Source: Mortierella sp. BCC40632
Taxonomy: Eukaryota; Mortierellomycota; Mortierellomycetes; Mortierellales; Mortierellaceae
NCBI GenBank assembly: GCA_011634665.1
Contig: WAEK01000013.1
Span: 418,501-482,500, forward strand
Direction: 5' to 3'
DNA length: 64,000 nucleotides
Positions 9,084 through 20,300 of this stretch are shown piece after piece; positions within the stretch are counted from its first letter, which is position 1; the number at the start of each line of letters is the position of its first letter. The position numbers and the translations under genes were made by a program. Below the pieces are notes generated by a model. The model saw nothing but the letters and a program-made list of their open reading frames with translations. It was not told the DNA's origin and did not search any database.

Positions 9084-11062
9084 TTAGTCTGCCTTGATGA
9101 TACCATCTGCATCTTGGCCTGCCTTCCTCATTCTGGTCATGACACCATAGGACAAGAGAGCTGTGAAGCCAAGTGCAATGAATGGGTGATGGACAACGGC
9201 ACCGAACACACCCTCGACATGACCTTGCATACTCTTGAACGTTCTCTGGCTATATGAAAGCATGGACTGAGACTCCAGGTTGCCTGCCTCCATATCTGAA
9301 ATGAATTCCATGAGTGCGTTGACATCAATCAAGACGCGTCTACCGTCTGAGGCATAAGAATAAATCATCTCGTTTTTAGGATTAACGGCAAGGATGACTG
9401 GCAGATTCAAGAGCTCCACCTTGAGGGCTCCACGAATGTAGTTGGTCCACTTTGTTGCATCCAACATGGCGAATCTCAATACCCTTCCATCCAAGAGTTT
9501 GTGAGCGGCAATATCTCCATTGTACTCGTGTGCAGCCTCAGTCAAAACGCGTCTGGCTTCACGTGTGTTAGGCTTGGAGAGATCAAAGAGTCCGAGAATA
9601 AGCCATCCTGGGGCCTTCATCACTGAAGCAGAATTACTGTTGGTAACCAAGGGGACCAAGGGGATTTTGGCTTTCTCCATCCATCCTTGGACCAAGATCG
9701 TATTGGCCAATTCGCCCGAATACTCGTAATGTCTGTTGTCCTTAAACACAACCAGAGCAGGTACCTTTGACACAGACAGTTCCTTTGCAACCGCCTGGTC
9801 ATCTGCAACATAGACAGAAATCTGCTCATAATAAACCTTGGACTGCTTCTCCATGAACTCCGTAACTTGTTTGCTCGTTTCAGGGTTGCGAATGAACAGG
9901 AAGGATACATCAGGGCTCTCGCGGATAGCCTTTACGTCGGCGGCGGCAACAGGCTTGAGCGATGGCCTACAATTTGTGAACACCATGGTTAATGATGACA
10001 GATAAAAAGCCGAATTACCTGCATATCCATCTACATATACATTTATGTCTTACTTGATAGCTCCAAGTGCAAATGCAGTCAATGATTCGAGGTTCCTCTG
10101 CTTGGTAAACTCAATCTCTTGTCCATGCTGGTGCAATTTGATGGTAGGGTAGCCACGAATACGCTGAGCGCGACAAACATCTTCATTGGCGGGACAATCC
10201 ACGCTGGCAACGTTGACCTTTCCCTTCAATGCCTTGGCCAATTCCTTATACACAGGCGCAAGAGCCTTGCAGTGTCCACACCATGGAGCAAAGTATTCGA
10301 TCAACCATGGCTGATCTCCCTTCAAGTACTGGCTATGAGTGTTCTTATCCAATGGAATAACTTCTCCAAGGGGGTTGATGGTCGGGTCTTCATTTTCCAA
10401 ATGTTGGTTGGCTGAAGGAGTATCGGCATTGGCTGAAGAGTGAGCATTGAGGATCTCTACCACCTTTGACTCGGCAAACTTTCCAAGATCTTCAACAGTC
10501 CGACCACCTGTATACACCTCAACCAACTTGCCATCACTGAAACTGCGCACAGGGGACAAGGAGAAGGTATAATCGGGACGATCCAAGTCAACAGGGATTC
10601 GAGTCGATTTTTTTCATACCTTTTTTTTTTTTTTTCTTCTTCTAACTTTCAAAAGAGAGCACTTACAGTTGCAGAGTAGGGTAACCATGGACTTCATTGT
10701 TATCACAGATATCGCCTTCCAAGAGGCAGTTCACCTCTGCGACTTTGAAGTTCCTGCTCTTTCCCCAATCCTGATACTGGACTGCAAGTTGCTCCCAGGC
10801 CGGGGCTACACCAGACGGGGGAAAAAAAAGAAAAAGAAGTAGGAAAAGAAGATTGGTAAGGAGGTCTGAAGGGTCAATAATAGACCCTTGGGCCTTTGTG
10901 CTGTAGAAAGAAAAATGTAGAGAGAGAGAGAGAGAAGAAAAAAAAAAAACATTTTTCCGTAATCACCGAGGCGCTGGCAATGGATGATTGTGGAGAATAA
11001 AACTTTACAAAGCTAGAGGATTCAGAATCGACTTGAGACGTGAGAAAACGATCAACCGCAAC

Positions 11063-11111
<49 letters not shown>

Positions 11112-11255
11112 AGCTTACGTGATGCCCTTGGACACGGTGGAATCAAAGTCGGTTCCCGTGAGTGCCTTTGAAGCATCAGATGCATGGACGAATGGCAATG
11201 AGATGCCAGCTGAAAGGGTGAGCAATAATGCGGAGAGAGCTCGTATGGCCACCAT
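9084..11255 (-). CDS. Membrane-anchored protein disulfide isomerase, frameshift in first thioredoxin domain
   Basis: Five exons: 11255-11119, 11012-10967, 10805-10667, 10542-10054, 9966-9084. Residues 1-25 form a signal peptide (ALSALLLTLSAGISLPFVHA). The first thioredoxin domain starts GITFVKFYSP and resumes as HCQRLAPAW, but one base is missing between them, so the exon sum is 3n+2 (1,694; about 564 residues if the frame were intact). The second thioredoxin domain is complete with APWCGHCKALAPVY and the cis-Pro loop RGYPTIKLHQ. A redox-inactive b-like region follows, then one C-terminal membrane segment (HHPFIALGFTALLSYGVM) and a short cytosolic tail without KDEL. The layout resembles TMX3-like ER oxidoreductases. 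Role: disulfide formation or exchange in secretory proteins. Whether the first domain is broken in the organism or only in this sequence is open. Confidence 0.85.
11064..11109. repeat. 46-base poly(A) (poly-T on the coding strand) in PDI intron 1
   Basis: An uninterrupted run of 46 A on the + strand, lying in the first intron of the PDI gene about 50 bases upstream of the acceptor used here. Runs of this kind recur in introns and leaders throughout the window. Confidence 0.95.
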
Positions 11256-11755
11256 GATGGTTATGAAAGGATGAAAAGACAGGAAGCCAAGGAGAGTTTC
11301 GCGCCTGAGCTTAAGTCCTTTTTTTTTCTTCAACGTCCTCCTCCACACTCCACGTATGATGTGAAAAAGCCACAATAGGGAGAACGAAAGTGAAAGGAAG
11401 GGATGGTTGATATGTTGGGATTCCGTGAGCAGGAGCTTGGCCGTTGTTGTTGCTGCTTTCAGTCCTCCTCCCTTGTAATGTGTTGTAAATCACCACAAGC
11501 TGCAAGGGAGAACTGTAGAAAGGACTACTCCCTCGACTGACTTGATTTGGGTTTTTTTTTTTTTTTTTCAAAAAAAGGTGAGAGGGGAGCATTCCTAATC
11601 AAGCCTTTCTCCTATCCATTTAAGTGTATAAGATGTCAGACCCTTTCAGTGGCACCCAAAAATGTTTGACCAAGCCATGCTTTTCACATTACGCCTTGGT
11701 ACGGGAGCGACAAGTAGACTACCTTCTTCCGGTGCTCCCAACCTGTCATTTTCTC

Positions 11756-11800
<45 letters not shown>

Positions 11801-12388
11801 CATATTTCATCCAAAATGTGTCGGAACGGAGTGGTTTTTTTTTTGCCAAATAGTTTGTCCTACCTTGACGGTGACTGGTGCCTGGTTTGTCGAGAATCGT
11901 GGTCGAGCTGTGTTGTGTGTTTAAGAAATGGATGGGTTGTTATTTTTTGGGTTGGTGAGAATCTCACATGCCTGGTTCTTGGATGAAAACGATAGTTCCT
12001 GGAAAAAGAGAGGCAAGGGTCCATTGGACGAGTTGTATCCTTGATGGACAGCATGAATTTTTAGGGTGTTCTGAGTACGAAGGGAATTTTTTTTTTTTTC
12101 AGGGAGGAAAGAGGAGACGACCAACCGAGTGGTAAAGGCCAGTTCTCTCTCTCCTCTCTTTCCTCTCCTTCCGCGAAAGATTCGCCTAAAATTGATTCTT
12201 AAGGTTCAGGAGTCGATTCTGGGGAGTCAGGCGTATCTTGTTCGGTAGGTTGGGAAACTCACACACCACACACACCCAATTTAAAAAGGGTTTGTTCATC
12301 ATCTGACTCTCTTCTTTTTTTTTTTTTTTTTTTTTTTTGTTTCCACAGACTGAAGTTCATTGCACTAATCAGTGGAGTGATCTGCTTC

Positions 12389-12420
<32 letters not shown>

Positions 12421-12737
12421 TTATTATTTCTTTTATTATCATCGGTAAGTGCAACCCCTTGCCTGTACAAGGCGATCCACCTCCTTCCCATCCCCTACCT
12501 CGTTGTCCCGTGAAGCGTCACCCAATCCCACTCCATCGCTCCACAGACTTTTTTCAAGGACCGAAACCCTCCCCCCATTGCATTGGTTCACTCCAAAGGA
12601 CATCTGTTCTCATCAATCACCAATCAATAGGCTCTTTTCTCAGCATCCATTGAATCCTTCTTCCGGTCACCTTGATTTCCTACAGCTTTGATAAAAGATA
12701 AAAGGAAAAAAAAAAAAAAATCGACCTCTCAGCTCCA
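11256..12737. other. Divergent intergenic region PDI / SANT-like gene
   Basis: 1.5 kb with no supported gene. It contains an uninterrupted AG dinucleotide run at 11757-11796, a T-run at about 12316-12338, a TTA trinucleotide run at 12397-12420 and, just before the next start, a run of A followed by CTCTCAG at 12724-12730 that could be the end of a 5'-leader intron. Small open frames here are low-complexity and overlap on both strands. Confidence 0.6.
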
Positions 12738-13727
12738 ATGGCTCCGGCGCCTTCCCTAGGAACTGCTCGCGGACTAAAGCACTCGTCTCAAAGGACCTCC
12801 TTGTCCTCACCACCCCAAAAACCTCTCCGAAAACGCTACCAACTAAACCGGGCACCTGCAACACCTGCTTCGTCCAAGATGAGGCGTACTGGAAAGAAGC
12901 ACATCTTCACTGAAGAAGAAGACAATTTCATTGCCAACAAACTCGCGGATCCTTATATCTACAGTGTTTTGAGTGAACCAGGACACCGAAATCGTAGTAT
13001 CCGCAATGTTTGCTCGAAAGCTCAGATTCATGCAGATATCGCTCGAGACTTCAAGGCGACATGTGGAATTGATATCTCAGCCCTTCAAGTCAAGAACAAA
13101 ATCGCCAAGATGCAAAGACAGTGGAACGAAGCTTGTGCGATTAGCAATATGGCCACCACCACCAACCTGCCTTTGTCGGTTGTCGATAACGATATCCGGA
13201 AAAAATGCCATTTTTTCGGTATCCTGCAAGAGACCTGGTCTCAGCCACGCTCCATGACCCCTGGAAAGGCTATGGATAGTTCGGATATGGACCCTGATGA
13301 TTTGATGGATGATGATTACCACGACGATGAGGACGATGGCAGTCATGACGAGGGAGCCAATGTGACAGATGTTGCGACTGTCGAAGGTCCCTTCGAGGGA
13401 GGGCCTGCGATAGTGGATGGATACATCTCAGTGGATAAGAGGAGGGCAGAGGCAATTACCAAGAGGACCGTGATCCATGGAGAAGACTTGTTGAGATCTT
13501 TCAGAGAAGCGGCTGAGGCGGCCAAGGAGCAATCTAGGCAGCATGAGGAAACTAGGAGAGCCGCCGAACAATGTCGACTGGATATCGAGAAGGAACACAC
13601 GAGGCGTATGGAACTGGAGATTCTCTATATCGAGAAGCTGATCGAACTTGAAAAGGTCCGGATGCAACGAATTGCAATGGAGAATGATATCTCGAACGAT
13701 TATATGAGCGAGACGGAGCACTCTTGA
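12738..13727 (+). CDS. Myb/SANT-like domain protein with acidic middle and coiled coil
   Basis: Single-exon protein of 329 residues. After a basic, Ser/Pro-rich N-terminus, residues ~50-150 (HIFTEEEDNFIANKLADPYI to LQVKNKIAKMQRQWNEAC) form a three-helix Myb/SANT-like unit of the kind seen in trihelix and Harbinger-associated proteins, with conserved Trp only in the last helix. Residues ~170-215 are very acidic (DPDDLMDDDYHDDEDD). Residues ~240-315 form a long charged coiled coil (REAAEAAKEQSRQHEETRRA). The combination suggests a DNA-binding protein that dimerises. I do not recognise a specific orthologue; it may belong to a lineage-specific family. No transposase-like partner gene lies next to it. 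Confidence 0.65.
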   Translation: MAPAPSLGTARGLKHSSQRTSLSSPPQKPLRKRYQLNRAPATPASSKMRRTGKKHIFTEEEDNFIANKLADPYIYSVLSEPGHRNRSIRNVCSKAQIHADIARDFKATCGIDISALQVKNKIAKMQRQWNEACAISNMATTTNLPLSVVDNDIRKKCHFFGILQETWSQPRSMTPGKAMDSSDMDPDDLMDDDYHDDEDDGSHDEGANVTDVATVEGPFEGGPAIVDGYISVDKRRAEAITKRTVIHGEDLLRSFREAAEAAKEQSRQHEETRRAAEQCRLDIEKEHTRRMELEILYIEKLIELEKVRMQRIAMENDISNDYMSETEHS

Positions 13728-14059
13728 AGCAAACAGTCTGTTCTGGTTGGACTTTTACTCTCCCCTCCCCTCTCTCTTTCTATCGAAGCTTCTTTTTTCT
13801 TTCTTTCTGTTCGCTGTTGTAAGAGTCGCAAGGGTCAAGGGTCAGAAATGTTTATCTGATTTCAATCCATTCCTTCCACTTGCCAACCAATCCTATCGCC
13901 ACGAACTATGCTCTTTATTTTGTTCTTTTTGATTTCGACATTTCCGTAGTCTTGTTGATAGTCTCAAAGGAATCGCAGTTGTAATAGTTATGGTCGTTGC
14001 GAATCCCAATTCGGCTGAAATATAGTTTTTTGAACCCCATAGTGATAATGACATCCTGG

Positions 14060-14094
<35 letters not shown>

Positions 14095-15152
14095 TACCAT
14101 AGTGCTATGATATAGGCAATCTCGTATAACCTTTCCCAGGTACCAAAGGCCGCTCTCTGGCCCCACTCTCAAAGGTAGTTTGCTAGTCATTCCCCTGGTA
14201 TCTTCATCCCGCCTTGATAATGTTCTCACGCACTCACTTTTTCGGTTGGTGAGGCCACGTGATAAGATCCTGTCAACATGTCTGTCTCTTAATGATACTG
14301 TCGAGAGCACCTCAATTTACATTAGACTACACACTTTACTTGCTTTTAACCTCAGTTTTTTCTACTTATTTGAGGATTAAACAGCCTCCCCCACAATAAC
14401 CCCATGCAACGAACTGAGCGTATTTCACGAAAATAAGAACGGAAATAACAAAGGCAGATCCAGAGATCCTGCGGTTGTGAGGATCTGTGTTGATGACTCC
14501 ACTGTCTTGCCTGCAATCGATATCTCGCCCATCTTTGCAAGTTGATAAAACGTACTGACAAACCCTATCAAAGAGATATGGGCACGGAAAAAAAAAAGTC
14601 AGTGCTATTGCTCAAAATCATAAATGTTTACATTCGATTCCAAGACACCGTACTAACCAGAGGCATCTCCCATGAGGACGGACGGACGGGCGGGTCTCGT
14701 ACTCCATACTCTTTATGTATCTCTTGGATGCACCTACTAGAGTCGAATAATGTTTTTTCCCCGTCTCTGGATAAAAAAAAACGGACTGGCTTGGAAGGTC
14801 GCTTTGAACTCAATATTGGATATTTTCGATATCGTCAAACGAAAGGCAAGATCAACTTTCCTGCCAGTATCGCAGATGTCTCCAAAAACTGACTGTTGCC
14901 TTCAAAGTAGTTTGGACGACTTAAACATGCCTTCTCCTCGTGTAGAATCAACATCTTATTCGCAATAATTCCAAAGACATGTGTGCCATATCAAAAGGGT
15001 CCTGCGGTCTTGGAAGGACGGTTGAGAATGATGTGGTATCTAGGTATTTGAGAAGGCAACTTAGTTAGACACCTTAGTGGCAAAGACTCTGAAAAGTGCA
15101 AAAATGACACGTACTGGTTTACAAGCAGTGTTTCTCAAAATCAATCGAGATA

Positions 15153-15267
15153 ATCGAGCCAGCTCGAGTTGACTCGACTTTTTCGAACTTCTTTTTTTTT
15201 TTTTTTTCGAGTCGATTAAAATTCGAGCCGGATCGATTCTGGTTCGACTCAAGTTGGCTCGAGATAA
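15153..15267. repeat. Imperfect TCGA-rich inverted repeat
   Basis: The left arm (about 15153-15178, core CGAGCCAGCTCGAGTTGA) and the right arm (about 15231-15267, whose reverse complement begins CTCGAGCCAACTTGAGTCGA) are similar in opposite orientation. They flank a T run and further TCGA words. The arms contain several mismatches and small gaps. It could be a worn miniature element or just locally biased sequence. Confidence 0.35.
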
Positions 15268-15275
15268 ATTATACC

Positions 15276-15311
<36 letters not shown>

Positions 15312-15645
15312 GGAAAGGACATCGATTCGGAAGCGTGGTTGAGGAGCTGGGTTCGACGATACTTGGGGGACGAGAGTTGCTTTGTATTTACCTCGGATGA
15401 GCCCCTTGAGCTCTGCAACCCCATCTGGGGGGCAATGAACTAATAGATTAGTAGAAAGAGAGAACAAGAGAACGAGAGAATGAGAAAGAAGAGAGTGAGG
15501 TAGAGAGAGTTCTAGGGCCTATTGTTCTGGACCCCTGGATTGGAACTACATCACCACAAAGCACAACTACATCGCAACACTAACTCTTTCCATAGTGAAA
15601 CGATTTAGGAAAGAAGAAAAGCTTCATTAGAAAGAGAGCTTCATC

Positions 15646-16862
15646 ATGAATGTCAATGGCTTGAATAAGGAAACCCATACTTCGAGAGAGACCGTAAAAA
15701 TGATCGTCTATCCACTAGATGACTATCATCTTGGCATTCTAGAGCCAGTACCTCTAACATACCACTCTCTGATCCAGTACCTCAGGCCCTTGGAACCATG
15801 TCATCCACTGATGACTTGCATTAGCCACGTTTGACCCTGCATTATGGTCCCGGTCCTTCTCCATCCCTGACTCGCCTTGCAGCCCATGACTCTTGCTGTA
15901 CCCCTCAGCAGAACGAACTCCACCGCAAGGTGGCATTGGGCAACACACCGCCTTCTTATTGAATCTACAGGCCTGAATGCATCAGTTGCCGTTCCTGAAC
16001 GTCCTGAACTCGCCCGTGTAATATGTAGGCACCTCATGCATCTTGGCCTACCTTTTTTCTAGGGGAAATAAGGGGACTCTACATACCCTAAGTTTGAGCT
16101 CGAGCAGATATTGGCGGATGTGCTGTCTTATCATGTTCTCCAGAGCGTGTGCGATTTGTTCAAGGAACTTTGCGAGGGCCTAGCCGATTAAATATCCTGG
16201 GAGATTCCTCCGAATTTCATTAAGCTTGTTCTCGAAATCGTTCGAGAAGCGCTTCATGACCTTGGTCGCACAGCATGCACCTGGTGCTTTCCATCGGTTG
16301 GAACCAGAATGGTAGAGAAGAAAGAACAAGGGTTTGGAAGAACTCAGGTTCAAGGATGTTTTGAAGCTCCATCCGTCGATCGTCGTGAAAGGTTCCCTGA
16401 CTGGAATGCCGCACACTGGTGTCAAACTCTCCTTTGGTCTTGTCTCTTGAAACCAAATGCTCATCCCAGGATGACGATCTTCCTTCGGTGCCTATAAACT
16501 CAATTTCGCGCAGCAGGGGAAATAGATGTTGTGTCTCGGTCGAACAAAAAAGTCTCAGTCTTGGCACTATTTTAGATCAGGTCGATGCCTCGTGGTTGGC
16601 CTGAGGAAGGAGCGAACCAGGAGTTTGATCGAAGATGCAATGCAAATGGTGCCGCACAGAAAACGATACTAACGACTGCTCTTCGGCCCATCGGCCAACC
16701 CATTGAGTGCGCTTGCACAATATCCTGAGGGTTTCGTTGTTTCGTTTCCTGCTCATTGAAATCATTTTACTAGACTTTTTAAAGTGTCCAGGCCAGTCTT
16801 TCAGTCTAGCAACAAACGAGGACGAACAGGCGGATGGCAAGTGCAATTTCATGACACATGGC
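15646..16862 (+). pseudogene. Possible decayed gene, no family recognised
   Basis: The + strand contains a chain of protein-like stretches in shifting frames broken by stops: a 62-codon frame from the ATG at 15646, a 61-codon frame from 15877, FELEQILADVLSYHVLQSV at about 16093-16150, RISLSLFSKSFEKRFMTLV near 16210-16265, and further fragments to about 16860. Amino-acid composition is ordinary rather than low-complexity, unlike neighbouring spacer. Helix-like leucine patterns are visible but I recognise no family. It could also be chance open reading in a balanced-composition region. Confidence 0.25.
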
Positions 16863-17334
16863 TAAAGTGGACCCCATCAGTAACCTGACCTGACAAGTCC
16901 TACATCGCGAAGGTAGTCCTTTCCTACTTCGACGGTCTCTCGACCGTCCAGAAGAGGAGGCAATGTCCAGGCAAAGGTATGTGTAGGTTTACAAATTTGA
17001 AGAAAAACAGTGCAGAAGGGCGATATCTTTTCCCCTTTCGTCTTCAGCCCCTAGCTTTGTGACATTGTCAGGCTTCTGCTTTTCTCCACTGGTCCGTGTC
17101 CTGTATTCAGGCCAATCATTTCGCCTAGTCTTGCCTCGTTCCCCAAACTCCATCCGTTGCTCGGCAGCCAGCCAGCCAGCTTATCGCCGAGACGACCAGG
17201 CGACCACGCTAAGCAATGACGTAGAAGACCATTGTCTGCATTGGCTCAGCCCCTATTTTCACGCAGAAAGTCCCGCCTTTTTCGTATCCCACGCAGGTGA
17301 CAGTAACGCTACTTTGTCTCCGCCCTTCCCTTTC

Positions 17335-20300
17335 ATGGCTGATGCACCAGAGCGCCTAAACGATCTCAATGGTGCTCCACCCTCCACTCCCTCTCACCGT
17401 CATTTGCATTTCTCCTTCAGTCCTGTCTCCTCCATCATTGCCACCTCCTCTCGAAACCCCATCTTGGCCACCATGACCTCCAGGCCTGCCTCATGCGCAC
17501 CTGCAAGTGATGGCAATGATGCCCCGTCCGCTCAAACGGATCACTCCTCGTCAGATTCTGTTGGCGCTACTGTCGACCCCCCTTCAAACCACAATGTGCA
17601 CCACACCGACCTCCCACTTTCTTCTTCATCCCTTGCCCAGCCCCATCCCACACCTCCCCACCAGCATCAGCACACTGCCTCATTACAACGTGCTTCCAAG
17701 GATCGAGACATGTCGGAGGGACCACAAAACTCTGTCCGTTCTGATGTCACCCGGAGTGTTGACGAACAAAAACCGTCCTCTGCCCGGCCCTTCTCCCAAC
17801 CCCCGAGGACATCCGAAGTGCATGGTGCATCCTCAACCACAATGAGTAGAGGCGCACCGTGGCCAGAGATGGACACCACCTCTCAGATACCAACAAGTGA
17901 GCAGGGGCATGGCCAGACGCGTGTGAGCTCTTCTGCAGCCGTGGCCTCCATCCAATTCTCTCCGCCGCGGAGTTTTCGAGGAAGACATGTTGGCACAGGA
18001 GTGACCGGACCAGGTTCAACTTCTGTGTGGATGGCCAGCAGCTTTCCTGAAAGTCGATTCAGTGAGTTCGAGGTGGTGTACGACGATGGCGTCCGCAAGC
18101 AAAGGACCTTTAGCCTGACGACACAGCTAGATGATGATGCGTAGGTGATTTTCCTAAATTGATGTTGGGTTAAACCCTTTGCCCTGTGCCCTGTGTGCCC
18201 TGTGCCCCTCTGTGCCCTGTGCCCACCCTCCTTACCCCTGTTTCCCCTGCTAACTCTGTCGTGATACTGATTGATCGCTCCAGTGATCTAGAGCAAACAG
18301 ATGAAGACTATACATTAGAAACAGGTCCTCTGATCGACTTTGGAGATTCGACTCATGCTGGCAACTATCAATCACAGGCTGATGCTGATCCGGGCACCTT
18401 TGGGTCCTATAATGGGCTCAACTATGGTACCTATCATCCCACCGGGCCTGACAGCGCCCCTTTTCTGGCGACAGGTGCGAGTGACCCTCGCGAGCCGCTG
18501 CTTGGTTCTGGGGGTCTCCCTCCAGGCTCCAACAACCATTCAAATCGAGGCGACTGGGGTGCCTGCGCATGCCTGGTCGATGCTTTTCGACCGGTATGGC
18601 TACTAATCTCCAAAATCAAGCTTTCCGTAATCCAGCGACGAATCCTCAAAGCATCGTTCGCATACTTGCTGGGATGCCTTGTCTCCTTTGTCCCTTTTCT
18701 TCGGCCATTCACTGGTATGTCTGCACACCTTGCAGCCACATCGGCTGTCTTTTTCAACCCTGCCAAGACCCTTGGACGAATGGTTGAAGCTGTCTTTGCT
18801 GGGCTATGCTCAATTTCATTTGGATTCATGGTTTGCATTGGCAGCATGGTGAGCGCTGCTTGGTTCAATCAGTTGGATCACTACATTTTGGGCCACATCG
18901 TCAGCGTCATCGTCTTTGGTGGTGGTTCTTCTTTTGTCCTCGCCTATGCAAAAGCATACTTTAACCGTCCGACGGTTAACGTAGGTAAGATACAACACAA
19001 ACAATACATTTAGGTCGGACTCTGACGTACCTGACAAAAAAAAAAAAAACCCAGATCGAGAAACTGACGAAATTTGGGACTCTTTTGCGTGTCTTGGGTG
19101 AAATGCCAGCTTGTATCCTTTCACATATCATGATCTTGGTTACGTTGACGAAGGAGGGCGCACTCTCCTTCAAGGACATTAACCTCTCGCGAGTATTTGC
19201 CATTACGACATCTATGCTCATCGGAGTTTGCATATCTGTCGTCGTGTGCATTGTGCTCTGGCCAGAAAGTGCTCATGAAAACCTCAGGTATACTCCTCCC
19301 CTCCCCTCGAATTGATCTACTTGTTTTGCTTGGGAGCGAAGAAAAAAAAGGTGACTAATTGACTTGTGAACTGTGATCATCTTAGACAAGATATGGGAAA
19401 ATCCCTTCGATCATTCAGAGTCTTGTTGAAGCTCTTGACCAAAACATTTCTTCTGGAGGAGGATATGTCACCGTTTGGTGCAGAGTCTGTCCAAAAATCG
19501 ATCGAGTCACAAGTCAAGTCATTCTCTGCACTTGCAAAGTCCCTGGAAGAAGCTCAACTCGAGTTTCCAGGCAAGGATATCAAGAAATACGAAGATTGTG
19601 TCAAGTCACTAAACACACTGGCGCAGTACCTGAATGGCCTCCGAAGCTCTTGTGGACTTCAGTATGACATGATGAAGAAGGATGCGAAACAAACGGAAGG
19701 AAACGGCAACAGTCAGGCCCCAGCACCTCCCAACAAAAAGATGCCCTATGGCCTACCCACACGAATGTCTTCGTTTAGTCTTGTCGGGAGTCTGTATTCT
19801 GAAGAACAGACCTATAGCACAGAGTTGATCGAGTTCTTGGACCACATCGGCAAGCCCATGAAATCTCTTGCATTGACTTGCAAGCTAACGATCGAACATT
19901 TGGAGGATATCTTTACCTGCTTTGAAAACAAGAAGGGAGCACTGCAAAGCAAATCAAGTGTTCGTCAAGGAAATGGGCACTCTTCACAGCAATTTCATCA
20001 AGCCACCAATGGTCATGATACTGGAACTTTCCAAGGAACCTACAATAGCATTGGAAATCGAAACCCATCTCGAGGCCATGCAACAGAGAACTCAAAAAAG
20101 CATCCTTGCCTAGCTACTATGCAGGTGAATCTCAGAAAGGCTCTTGATATTTTCGAGTGTGCCAATTCCAAGGCGTTGAGGGCTTTCTACCGCCAATATC
20201 AGCGTCGTTCTGGGGCATATAATCGGATGCTCTACATGTCCAAGCAAAGAGGTGATCCTTCCAATCCAGAGGATCGAGCTGAGCATCATATTCCTGGTGG

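Larger units (their letters stand above)
13728..17334. other. Gene-poor 3.6 kb region
   Basis: No intact gene is supported. It holds a 33-base T run (14061-14093), a 33-base A run (15277-15309), a TCGA-rich imperfect inverted repeat near 15150-15267, and protein-like fragments broken by stops between about 15650 and 16860. The last part (from 17059) is open in the same frame as the following gene but has no ATG, so it is treated as 5' leader. Confidence 0.55.

Noticed and set aside
17059..17334. N-terminal extension of the Bre4-like protein
   Set aside because: The frame is open but contains no ATG; it would need a GTG start or an upstream exon for which there is no evidence.
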